Both the position numbers and the translations under genes were made by a program. A DNA stretch of 64,000 nt. Source: Stereum hirsutum FP-91666 SS1 (taxonomy: Eukaryota > Basidiomycota > Agaricomycetes > Russulales > Stereaceae). Location of the stretch: positions 1,842,438 through 1,906,437 of the forward strand of contig NW_006763138.1 in NCBI RefSeq assembly GCF_000264905.1. Direction: 5' to 3'. The notes below the pieces were generated by a model that was not told where the DNA came from, ran no database searches, and saw only the letters and a list, made by a program, of their open reading frames with translations. This document shows, piece by piece, positions 11,165 through 21,646 of the stretch. Numbering within the stretch: the first letter of the stretch is position 1; each line of letters starts with the position of its first letter.

Positions 11165-14100
11165 ATGGCGGAACCAACGAAAGCAGAGACGGAGCAAGTC
11201 TTCAAGGTTCTGAAGAATCAGAAGGGAAACAAGGTATGTACAAGTCTCTTCTATCTTCCTCATCACAGTTACTTACCATAGTGCATTGGCCTTTGTTCTG
11301 CGATCGCGTGCGATGTAGATGTGCTTTGACTGTCAAGCTAGGAACCCGACATGGTCCAGCGTCACGTTTGGCGTTTACATCTGTCTTGACTGTTCGTCCG
11401 TGCATCGGAACATGGGCGTGCATATCTCTTTCGTCAGGTGTGTCTCCGTTGTTTATCTATTGACCTTGCTGTCCTTCTCGTCTCGTCCATTTTGTCCACA
11501 TTTACCCTGCACGAGTCTTTGGTGCGGGGAAGACGAGCGTGGGGTACGCAGGCAATCTGAAAGGAATAAGGAGGAAGAGCTGGCCCGAGAGGAGCAACTG
11601 GACTCTTGGTCCTTCCAGCTGCCAGTACCCAATTTGAGTGGTGAATAGTACTGTCGCCTGCTAAGATGGCGAGTTGGCGAAGATTGCTCTATCTCGACAA
11701 CTGTTCTGCGCATTCCCTCACGGAAATATAATTCCGGCAGGTGGCACCCGGTTTACTCCCGTAATAGTGGGCCACACTGCTCGCTCCTGAATATAGGAGT
11801 TGGTAGTTCTTTGTTCTGTGCAGCATATGCACATCGCTATGCTGGAGGTGTTTTGTCTCTTCTGGACTGGTATCATCAGTCCAAAAACAGGCCCCGACAT
11901 CGGCCTGTATCTGTGGCCAAGCGTCAGATGATCGATGATCTACTAGCGACCAACATTCTTCGTCCAGATTAATATAATTCGAGTCTTTCGTGGACTATGA
12001 ACCGTTCAATTCGATGCGGAAAGGACCCTGCTTTAGCTTTTATTCCCCATGTCTTATCGCAGACGGTGTGGCGTCCAAACGCGATACGAGTACCAGAACG
12101 ATAAATACTCAGTAGTTCGCGTCTACCCCACGCGTACTCACATACTCTTTCCACCTTCGCAATCTCTCTGCCCCCTCACAGTCAGTGTTGGCACTCGACC
12201 GGGGTCAAGTCCCCCCGACACCGGGGGTCAAGTCGACATCCGGCTGCCTCGAGCTTGCAACTTCAATGAAATCTCCCCCGTTCTTGTTGGAGGGGCCTCG
12301 TATGACGGCTCTGTAGATGCTCATATCGAGAGTTTGAGCAAAATTCGTAGATTTTTCAACTTGACCCCCCGTGTCCGGGGGACTTGACCCCGGTCGAGTG
12401 CCAACACTGCTCACAGTCTTCCATTCCATCTTCTATCCCTCGTCCCCTCTTCTCGCTCACACTTCTGGCTCTTTTCCTTGCAACCAGATCCACCAACCTC
12501 GACTCATGGCAACTTGCCCAACTCCGAACCATGAAGGTAGGCGGGAATGCTTCCGCCACCGAATTCTTCACCAAACACGGTGGTTCGTCCCTTTTGAGCG
12601 ACTCGGACACGAAGAAAAAATACTCGAGCAGGGTCGCGGAATTGTATAAGGAGGAGCTGGGAAGGAGGGCCAGAGAGGATGCGGCGAAGTGCGTTCGATG
12701 ACCATTCTTGCTCCATTATCTGTTTGCTTCTAGCATGCGGAAGACTGACGCTGATGTGCTATGTGAATACTCAGGTTTCCATATGGCATCTCAGTCGACG
12801 GCGTCGACACCTCCAAATCCAACTCCGCCACCCCCGCTAACGGCGGCGGCGAAAACGCAGAAGAAGATTTCTTCTCCTCATGGGATAAACCCGCCTCCAA
12901 ACCATCCACCCCGACCTCCTCCAAACCAGCCTCTCCAGCTCCCCCACCCGTCATCGGATCGCGGTCCACCTCCGCATCTTCCGCCACTACGGGTCCACGC
13001 ACAGTCACTTCTTCTTCGTTACGTTCGACGTCCTCCACTGGGGGCTTGGGCTCGTCCAGACCCGCGAAATTGGGCGCGTCCCGCCTTTCCTCGACTGCTT
13101 CCAACACGACTTCTACATCTACGACTCCATCTGCTACAACGACCACGGGCGCAGCAGCACGGAAAGGAAAGCTAGGAGGCCTCGGAGCCAAGAAAGCCGC
13201 CGCGCCTTTGGATTTCGAAGAGGCTGAGCGAAAAGCCAGGGAGGAGGCCGAGAGGATCAAACAGCTGGGGTACGATCGGCAGCGGGAGGAGGAGGAAGAG
13301 AAGGCTAGGCAGGAGGAGGCGAAGAAGGCTGCTGCGTTGAGCTTGAATAAGAAAGCGGCGACGGCTGCGACGGCGAGTAAGGCGGCGGCGAAACCGGGAG
13401 GGAGTTCGCAGGATATGGAGAGGTTGGGGATGGGGGTTAAGAGGTTGGGCTTTGGAGGTGTGCCGGTTGCGGGGGCGGCGGCGGCGGCGTCGACGAGCAA
13501 GGCTGCGTGCGTATCCCTTTTTTGGCTATTTTTTCTGGCTGTTTCGATGGCTTGTTTCTGTTGTGTCAAAGATGATGGTGATGGTGGGCTAGCCTTGAGT
13601 CCTCGAGAAGGAATGGGCATGCTATCCTTCAGTGTCTAAGCTCGTGGGGCCCAAAGCTGCCTGAGCCCACTTATCGAACTATCTGCCGCTTTATCCTTCT
13701 TTATCTGCTTCTATCAAGATCTGCTAACCTTTGTCTGATTTCACTCCACTAATAGCTCCGTCAACGACGACGCTCCAACTACCGCCCGAGACCGCTTCGG
13801 CACCCAAAAAGCGATCTCCTCCGACATGTTCTTCGAGCGAAACGACTACGACCAGACCCACCTGTCCGAGTCCCGGACCAGGCTGCAGCAGTTTGCGGGC
13901 GCGACGTCGATCTCGAGTAACCAGTACTTTGGGAGGACGGAGGAAGAGGAGGCGGAGCTCGTCGCGGCGAACCAGGACGGCGGCGTGTTGGGCGACGGGA
14001 GTTTGGCGGGGCTGGAGGTGGCGGCGAGGGAGATGGCGGCGAGGGTGTTGGCGAGGGAGGATGTGAGGGATTTGGGAGAGAGTATCAGGACGGGGGCGTT

Positions 14101-14221
14101 GAAGGTTCGTTTGACCCTCTTATTGACTCCATCGTTCCCTCATCGCTGCGCGCAGTTGCTGATGCCTTTGGGCTGTGTGGCACAGTTGTCGGATTATTTG
14201 GCGCAGATGTCGGAGCGTTGA
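11165..14221 (+). CDS. GLO3: ArfGAP, Glo3/ArfGAP2-3 type (501 aa)
   Basis: Exons 11165-11233, 11319-11437, 12488-12688, 12775-13506, 13756-14104 and 14186-14221 give 501 residues. The N-terminal ArfGAP domain has the C4 zinc finger CFDC-x16-CLDC and the arginine of [11 protein letters not shown] that serves as the GTPase-activating finger. [12 protein letters not shown] and the [10 protein letters not shown] stretch complete the domain (about residues 10-130). After it come a Ser/Pro/Thr-rich linker, a basic coiled stretch rich in Glu, Arg and Ala, and a C-terminal segment with two Glo3-like repeats ([16 protein letters not shown]). The protein stimulates GTP hydrolysis on Arf1 in COPI coat dynamics at the Golgi. 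Intron 2 is 1,050 bp, far above the local norm, and contains a MITE. Confidence 0.93.
12183..12409. mobile_element. hAT-like MITE, 227 bp, in GLO3 intron 2
   Basis: The element begins CAGTGTTGGCACTCGACC and ends with the reverse complement. The terminal inverted repeats run about 51 bp with two mismatches. It is flanked by an exact 8-bp duplication CTCACAGT (12175-12182 and 12410-12417). An 8-bp target duplication plus CAGTG termini are the marks of the hAT superfamily; the element is too short to code for a transposase, so it is a non-autonomous derivative. Each arm also contains the word GGGGTCAAGT twice, giving a strong hairpin. It sits about 80 bp before the 3' splice site of exon 3 and does not supply that site. 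Confidence 0.85.
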
Positions 14222-14828
14222 GTAAAAAACTTTAGGTTCAGGCTCGGGTTTGGTATTTGGGTGGAGGGACGGATGACTCGTTGGTTCGCTCGCTGGCTGG
14301 GTTCTGTGGTCCAGGTCTGGGTAGGGTTTTTTTATAGGTCAACTCGCATGATGGCTACGGTCGGGTCTTGGTCTCGGAGGAAGATGTTACATATATACGC
14401 TGCGTGTCCCGTTTTTCGAATCGATTTTTACCCTTCTCTCTTATTTTCATTGCGCGGAGCTATGAGGCCGCCATTATGTCAGCGCTTGCGTTTTGGTTCC
14501 GTGTCTCGTTTTGCCCATACGAGTCACGAAAGGATCCATGGTGCGTTGGCCGCGACGTTCGACCTTCACGTTCGCGTTATGACTCGCCCGCGAACATCCG
14601 GAAAAGGAACACCAATTCGTAGCACGAGGCTGCGGGTGCCGACATCTGATTGGCGGCTTGTTGGCGGCCACTTTGACGTCGCGGAAGCGCCCAAACAGCC
14701 CCTGTTTTTCATCTGAGTCAAGACAACTATAACCATTGCCTTATTTAGATTTTCGAACATATAAGTAGAAAACTGACGAGCAGAACCCCTTACCTGTACC
14801 ACTCTTATTCAGGCCCACTACCACCAAC
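14222..14828. other. Intergenic, GLO3 to dioxygenase copy 2
   Basis: Holds the GLO3 3' region and the promoter of dioxygenase copy 2. No gene is supported; an open frame from 14261 has no domain. Confidence 0.5.
14760..14765 (+). promoter_or_regulatory. TATA-like motif, dioxygenase copy 2
   Basis: TATAAG 64-69 bp upstream of the start codon at 14829. Confidence 0.35.
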
Positions 14829-16509
14829 ATGTCGTCCTCCTTGTCTTTAGATCCCTCTGGGACTCTTGGGACTGCCGCGCCTCCAGCGTCGTTGACGGAA
14901 CATGAGCTTGACGTCGAGCCCGCGCCTTCACACGAAAAACTTTTAAAACAGCTTGGAGGTATTCTCAAGACTCGACCTTCATTCAGCCATGGAATTATGC
15001 AGCTGCCGCCCCAGTCTTTCAACCTTTTCTATCGCAAAGCTCAAGACGTTCGGTGAGTCTGTTGGCCTCATCATATCAGGGGCTCAAGTGACTCCCACTG
15101 CGGTCCTAACCCATATTCTACTCGAATCTGTAATCTCAATGAATCACTTAGCCACATCGATCTATCCAACGCTGCCGACGCGGAGCTCGCTCATCTCTCT
15201 TCCGTATGCGCTGCAGCCACCTTCGGTCGTAACCATCAAGATGTCCTAGACGAGACCTACCGCAAAGCGCGGAAGCTCGACTGTAGCGACTTTGCGTGTC
15301 ATTTTGACGCCGAACGATCTGGACTTGTGAGGGCGGCGTGTCATGAGATTCTCGTAGGCAAGGACGGTTCGAGACGGGTCAAGGCCGAGCTGTACAAGCT
15401 CAATGTATATGGTGTGGTCTTTTCCCTCCTCTCTTTGTACACTCTGGACTAGCATTGTGCAGTTGCTAACCGACTCGGGTATCTTTACAGGCCCTGGCTC
15501 GTTCTTCAAGCCACACCAGGATACGCCGCGCGGGGAGAACATGTTCGGTTCTCTCGTAGTCGTCTTCCCAACCGCGCACGAAGGCGGAGAACTGGCATTA
15601 CGTCCGAGAGATGCTGAAGATACGACTGTGCTCGACTTCGGTGCTCGTTTGAGTGAGGCGAAGGCGCATTCCAGTTCTATCGCCTACGCAGTCTTCTTCA
15701 GCGACGTAACTCATGAGGTGTACGAAGTCAAACGCGGTCAGTAGTCCTCAGTCCTTCTCCGTTGACACACATGCTCATTGAATTTTATTCCTTGTCTAGG
15801 GTATCGTGTCACGCTCACGTACAATCTTTACTTCGATGACCCGATAGAGGACCACGTCTCCGCCGTGACGACGTTACCTTCTTCCTTCCAATCTGACATC
15901 CCAGAAACTCTGATCTCTCAATCCCTCACTGACATCCTATCCGATCCCACCTTCCTTCCCGACGGTGGCCTCATCGGATTCGGTCTACGCTATCAGTACC
16001 CCGTCCGAGTCAACAATACCAGCGGCGCCGACGACGACGACGACTACGGAGAATACTACGAAGACGACTACGACTCTCCTTCACGCGTAATGAAGAACAT
16101 CCTCTCCGTCCTCAAAGGCACGGACTCCACAATCCACCACCTTCTCTCCCAGCAAGGTTACAAGCCCTTCCTCATGGCCATATACGACACAGACGGCAAA
16201 ATCATCATGTGCGATCGCATCGTCCAATACATTTCACCTGAATACGGCGAATCACTCTCCAGTGTCCTTCCTCGAGACCATCACGGGATTGTCATCGATT
16301 TGGCGGAGTGGGCTGGAGACAAGGAGCGTGAGGCCGATGAGCCGGTGACGTGGGTGACGGAGCCTATGTATCAGAAAACGTACAAGACAGAGTATGCGGC
16401 GTTTGGGAATGAGGCGATGGTGGAGACTGCGTATGCGGATCTGGCATTGATGGTTATGGTGGGCAAGCCGGGTGAGAGAACTGAAGCGAGGGACGTTGAG
16501 CGATACTAG
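14829..16509 (+). CDS. Fe(II)/2-oxoglutarate dioxygenase-like protein, copy 2 (479 aa)
   Basis: Exons 14829-15052, 15152-15411, 15491-15736 and 15800-16509. Metal ligands are H170 and D172 in KPHQDTPRGENMFG and H236 in THEVYEV; R246 follows in GYRVTLTYN. Exon 2 is 260 nt and the intron phases are 2, 1, 1, as in copies 1, 3 and 4. It differs from copy 1 by a longer N-terminus and by an acidic insertion (DDDDDYGEYYEDDYD) after about residue 325. The C-terminus YADLALMVMVGKPGER matches copy 1 closely, so copies 1 and 2 look like the nearest pair. It is the only member on the plus strand. The cellular target is unknown; no signal peptide or membrane helix is visible, so it is probably cytosolic or nuclear. 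Confidence 0.85.
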
Positions 16510-16713
16510 GTGGACGTTCCTCGAGCCTCGAGTAGCGAGAACGTAGTAGTTGACGAGCCTGCGAAAGGACTGGCGTTCAGACCTTGGTATGTAACGGAAA
16601 CATTTCAAGCCATGGGTTTTACGTATACTGTGTATGATTATCCACCAACCTAACACTACTTCTAACTCGTGTGGATTCTGAATACAAACTTTTGATGGCA
16701 CAACTAAGTTCGT

Positions 16714-18190
16714 TCACTCGCGCACCGCCCTTTTTCCTGGTGGCCCCACCCTGGCAATCATGGACACAGAGCCATACGACGTGCCTATACCCGGTTCGTT
16801 TCCATAAGTCCCATAGTCGATGGAGCTAGAGTTGACAATATCCGAGCGCGCGGTGATCCAGCAAACATCTTCCTTTACCCTTTCTTGTGCCCACTTGGAG
16901 TCATCAGAGGTACTAATGATGGTACCATCGATCTCGCGCACCAGCGTGTGGAGATAATCCTCGTCAACCGTATCGAGGCCGCCGATAATACGTGGGGTCA
17001 TGATTTCATAGCTGAAGAACTCGTAGATCATAACCATCTCGGCATCGAGCCCGTTCATGGTAAGAAGGCGGTGGATGAGGGCGTCGCTTCCCTTGAGATA
17101 TTGAAGAATATTGGCGAGTTTGTGATATGAACTGTGCCCGATGGCGTATTGGTAACGAAGGCCGAAACCAAGTATTCCTCCCTCGGGCAAGAAAGTCTCG
17201 TCAGCGAGCAGTTGAGAGAAATCACGGGTAACGTTTTGGCTGAGGTCGGCGACATGGTTGGTGATCTCCTTAGGAATGGCATCCTGATTGGTCGCGGATG
17301 CCGACTTGTCGTAGTAGAGGTTATAAGTGAGCGTTACGCGATAACCTACGCAGAAAATAGGTAAATGGCTTGGGAGGACATGGCAGATGGCGATGCGACA
17401 GACCTTTCTCTACTTGGTAGACCTCGTGTGTGACGTCGCTGAAGAATGAGACATAGGCGACAGAGGGAATCTCGGAGTTGCATAACCATTCGCCACAATC
17501 CAATACAGTTTCATCTTCGCCGTCCGGCCGTAGAGATAGGGCGCCGCCTTCATGCATCGTTGGGAACACTACCACGAGTGAGCCGAACATATTATTTGCG
17601 CGTGGCGTATCCTGATGAGCTTTGAAGAAAGAGCCAGGGCCTAAAATCGATGCGATTGGGCGGAAACATGCTCAGTACAATGTCCAAGAGCCAATGCTGC
17701 AATTAGAATGAGACGCACCGTAGACGTTCAGTTTGTAAAGCTCCACCTTGACAGGTCGAGTGCCTCTACCTCCGCTCAGGATCTGCCCATATGCCGCCCG
17801 GGCCAATCCCGACCGTTCCGCATCGAAATGGCATGGGAAGTCCTTGCAGTCAAGCTTTCGAGCCTTCCGATAACTTTCATCGAGAACGTCTTCGTTTTTT
17901 CGTCCAAACGTTGCGATAGCACAAGTGTCGGAGAGATGCTTGAGTTGCTCCTCGGTGGCGTTAGAAAGATCCATACATCTAAATAGTATTCCGAAGGGTC
18001 AGTGAACAACACATTTCAAGATTCGGAAGAGTTCGAACCGCGCATCGTGAGTGACAGGGTCCCGATAGAAGAGCGTGAAGCTGTCGGGAGGAAGGGCCAT
18101 GGTGCCACTACTGAAGCTCGGTTCTTGATCCAAAGCGACCTCGAGGGACTCGATCAACTTGTCTTTCGTGTTCGTCGGTTGGTCGCTCAT
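16714..18190 (-). CDS. Fe(II)/2-oxoglutarate dioxygenase-like protein, copy 3 (426 aa)
   Basis: Exons 18190-18039, 17978-17719, 17640-17404 and 17345-16714 splice to 426 residues with the family's phase pattern and the 260-nt second exon. HxD ligands are H146 and D148 (KAHQDTPRANNMFG), the distal His is H209 (THEVYQV) and the Arg is R219. The N-terminal tail is short (MSDQPTNTKDK). The C-terminus ends VGPPGKRAVRE, closer to copy 4 than to copies 1 and 2. It is convergent with copy 2 (204 bp between stop codons). All catalytic positions are present, so it is probably active. Substrate unknown. Confidence 0.85.
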
Positions 18191-18264
18191 GATAGACAAG
18201 ATAAAAATCTGAAAAGCTTGAGACGAGAACAGGTGGATGCCAGGAGGGATCGCCTGGCGGATCG

Positions 18265-18273
18265 CTTTATATA
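18265..18273 (-). promoter_or_regulatory. TATA box, dioxygenase copy 3
   Basis: TATATAAAG on the minus strand, 75-83 bp upstream of the start codon at 18190. Confidence 0.45.
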
Positions 18274-18531
18274 TTGCCACTAGAAGGATTCGGGCGTGGG
18301 AAATCTACGGAAGAAAGGACGAGTCAAAAGCCCCTTATTGCTCCTGTATGCACCCGACCGCGGCTCCGAGTTGTCGCCAGCAGCATTGTGAATCATTGTC
18401 GGGTTGAAAAAAACAAGAGCTCATATAGTGTTCCGAACAGTGGCCTTTCTCACAAGAGTCACGGTCGACGTCGCTACCACTGGCACCTGAAGAGCGGCGG
18501 CAGCGGCAATTGCAGTCAAGTTGCGTTGAGC

Positions 18532-18806
18532 ATGACCGAGGAGAACGCTAGCGTAGTTGCAAATTACATTGCCCAGAAAGCGCAGGACGAACAACTACAA
18601 GTCAACGAGAAGGCTCATGCAAGGCTGATGAAGGTTGTGACGATGCTAAGAGCGCGGCACCGGGATGCCTCAACGTCAATTTCGGAATCAACCGAACGGT
18701 GAGTGCCACGTCAGTGTGGCTCATGAGGCCTGAGGTATTATTGCTCATCGTCAGTTTTTGTCTAAAACAATTGGCACATTTATATCGGGATCTACAGGAT
18801 GTTTGA
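18532..18806 (+). CDS. Possible small helical protein (72 aa), one intron
   Basis: Lies between dioxygenase copies 3 and 4 on the opposite strand. Exons 18532-18698 and 18755-18806 join in frame (phase 2) across a 56-nt GTGAGT...AG intron. The product is almost wholly helix-forming and polar (AQKAQDEQLQVNEKAHARL, then KQLAHLYRDLQDV), with heptad-like spacing of hydrophobics that suggests a short coiled coil. It ends 18 bp from the stop codon of copy 4 on the other strand. I do not recognise the family. Support is the clean open frame, an intron of typical length and the amphipathic pattern; upstream exons may exist. Confidence 0.4.
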
Positions 18807-18823
18807 GCTATTTCTTATGCAGC

Positions 18824-20348
18824 CTACGAGATTCCAGCAATTCCTCCCCTAGAACCCGGCGGTCCGACACGTACCATCAAACACAAGTCACCGTACATAT
18901 GGGCGATCGAAGCCTCATTCCCGTACGCAATGTACTGTCCTCCGTGCGAGTTGAGATCGCAGCTCGGGGTCACCCACGTCACCTGCTCGGTGACCTTCAA
19001 ATCCCTGATTGGTTCCTTGGGGTCGAAACAGTCGATAACAATTCCACCACCTCCCAGGACCACATCCGAAATCCACTGGTGGTCGTCGCACCATTCTTGG
19101 TTGACCTCATCTGGAGCGTAACTGTAGTCGGGACGCATGATGATGTAGTCGTCTTCCCAATAGGCCACCATGAGGAAGGGATCGAGCCCATGAGAACGCA
19201 GGGTGTCATTGAGATAGGCGTCGCGACCCTTCAAAACGGTGAGCACAGAGGAAATTTCGTCCCGTGAGGAGTTTATGGCCACGGGATATTGGTAGCGAAG
19301 GCCAAAGCCGAGAGTACCACCGTTAGGAAGAAAGGTCGGATCGTCGAGGAGAGTGGAGAATAGCTCGAAGAGCGGAAGCTGGTCGATAGGTCGGTCGATC
19401 TTAGAAGGCCTAAGAGCCTTAGCATCATCATCGGCAAAATAGAGGTTATAGGTAAGGGTGACACGATAACCTAAGGGTGCCGAATGAAGAGTGAGACACG
19501 GGGGTGCATTCGATTGACCGTGTGATGTTGGACGAACAACGAAGAAAGGTACATGGACACGAACCTTTGGTGACTTCGTAGACCTCATGCTCAACATCGC
19601 TGTAGAAGCATGCATAGGCTACGTGTGGTTCATCCTTCTCTGATAATAACTGGGCGAAGTCGAGCGATATCTCCCCATCAGAGCCCCGAGGACGAAGGAT
19701 CAACGCTCCGCCATCGTGTTGAGTCGGGAAGACGACAACAAGGGATCCAAACATATTCCGGGCACGGGGCGTATCTTTGTGGGGCTTGAAGAACGAGCCT
19801 GGCCCTGTGAAACGGTTTAAGGACGCAAAACAATGGTAACTTAGAAGGCATATGGTGGGTGATACGAACCGTAAATGTTCAGCTTGTAGAGTTCGGCGCG
19901 GACGGGGCGGGAACCCTCCGTTCCAACAAGGATTTCATCACAAGCGGCGCGAACGAGTCCTGACTGAACTGGGTCATAATGGCAGGCGAAATCCTTGCGG
20001 TCGAGCTTGCGAGCCTTCCGATACGTCTCGTCAAGTACGTCTTCCTTGTTTCTGCCGAACGTCGCGGCAGCACATATCTCGGACAAATGTTGAAGTCGGT
20101 CTTCTGTTGCGCGAGCAAGATCGATGCACCTGCGACAAAAGATGTCGATTTAGTCCTGTGTTGCATATGAATGATTTAGAAAAGATCTACCAAGCACTGA
20201 GACCTTCCCGATAGAAGAGCATGGACTCCGCGGGCCTGAGAGGCATAGTCCCACTGGCAAAAGATTGGCCAGATTCTAGGATGGCCTTGATCCGCTCGAA
20301 ACTGGTTTCATGGGGAGAGGAAGAAGAATCAGAAGCAGAGACGGACAT
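18824..20348 (-). CDS. Fe(II)/2-oxoglutarate dioxygenase-like protein, copy 4 (434 aa)
   Basis: Exons 20348-20191, 20129-19870, 19804-19565 and 19470-18824 give 434 residues. Ligands are H148 and D150 (KPHKDTPRARNMFG, with Lys in place of the Gln seen in the other copies) and H212 (EHEVYEV, with Glu in place of Thr); R222 follows. Exon 2 is again 260 nt and the intron phases are 2, 1, 1. It has a Ser-rich N-terminus (SVSASDSSSSP). The C-terminal tail ends VGPPGSRGGIAGIS. It is the most diverged of the four around the metal site, which may mean a different substrate. A TATATG-like motif lies about 50 bp upstream. No targeting signal is seen. Confidence 0.85.
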
Positions 20349-21646
20349 GGTCGAGGATTCGAAGTGACGAGTTTCCTCGCACTGTCAATCCAGGTTCATA
20401 TAAGTACGTTCCAGAGGCGCTTCGCCACCCGTGGTCAACCGGTAGTATCATTAGGATGGGACCGAACGACCGCGCCTTGGGACAAGTCATGGCACCGAGT
20501 CAGAGCCAGAAGCGTCTTACGTGTTATATAGCAAGGTGATATACTGTGATATGCCGCATAGCAAAAAAGAAGCTTCGGCTCTGTCAGGTTCACGAGACGC
20601 AGGTAGGGAGGAGAGGTTGTTGGTGTTTCTCACTCGAGTCACCACTGACAGAGGTCAAGACTGCTTAGGGGCGACGAATGTGGATCCCAATTTACATCAA
20701 CAGCATCGTGCCCTCAATAAGTCACGTCCAAAATGACGATCATGATGGCCGTCTGCAGAAAGACAAAAGGAAGGAAGGAATGGCCTGGGACTCGAGAAGT
20801 GGTGGCGACTTGTAAACGGGGAAGAAAACGAGGCATATAAAATATCAACGTCGACTCGGCTTCTGCCGGAAAGAGTGGCGTTCGCGTTTGCCACAGTTCT
20901 CCTTTCCTTCACAACGCCCACAGCATCAATAACACGTACAGACCTTACCCCGCCATATACTTCACTGGTCACTGTGTTAATAGCCCGATAGCCTGGAGCA
21001 TTCTAGTTTGTTTAAAACCTCTGGTAAATACAAGGTTATCTTTCTCTTCTGAGTATCCCAGAGCCCGGAACAGTATGGACTGGCTCAAGTTCAACATAGG
21101 TAGTTCCATCCTCCTGAAGACACAAACATCGGCTGCATATACTGTTTTTTTTGGAGGAAAACAACAGAATCCTTCTCCTACAAAGAAAGTCGCAGTAAGC
21201 TTGTACGTTTCACTTATTCAGATCGACGCATCTATCTCGGGCTGACATGACGATTTTACATCATGTCATGTAGATTCCTCTTCGACCCCCCTTTGTCCAA
21301 CCTTTGGCCTACTCCTTCGAAGAAGGACAGCATCATCGAGCAGGTCTGTTTTACAGGCTGTCGAGCTCTTTATACCATTTCTTTTGTCGCAAAATTCAGA
21401 AGCGGCAAACGGCGGGAAGGTCGGATCTCGGACTGCCTGTTTCCGATTCGAGCGCGGACGGATCTTGGGGCGTTAGCGGCAGTTATCCGAGCTGCCAGGA
21501 GTTGTGTCGTCCAACCACCATCTCTTCACAGCGTTTACTCACCGATACCGATATGTGTTCCGAGAGCGCTATAGGCCTTGGGTACTTATAGTCACCTAAG
21601 GAGATCCCTGTTGGGACCAACAACCTCTCGTTCTTGCCCCGAGACT
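20349..21646. other. Intergenic with unresolved open frames
   Basis: 1.3 kb between dioxygenase copy 4 and the FAD monooxygenase. Two plus-strand overlapping frames around 21263-21591 and a short ATG frame at 21074 could be parts of a small spliced gene, but no joining pattern is better than the others. No family is recognised. Confidence 0.35.

Noticed and set aside
12730..13620. 296-codon minus-strand frame opposite GLO3 exon 4
   Set aside because: Mirror of the Ala/Ser/Glu-rich GLO3 coding sequence; GC-rich codons leave the opposite strand open.
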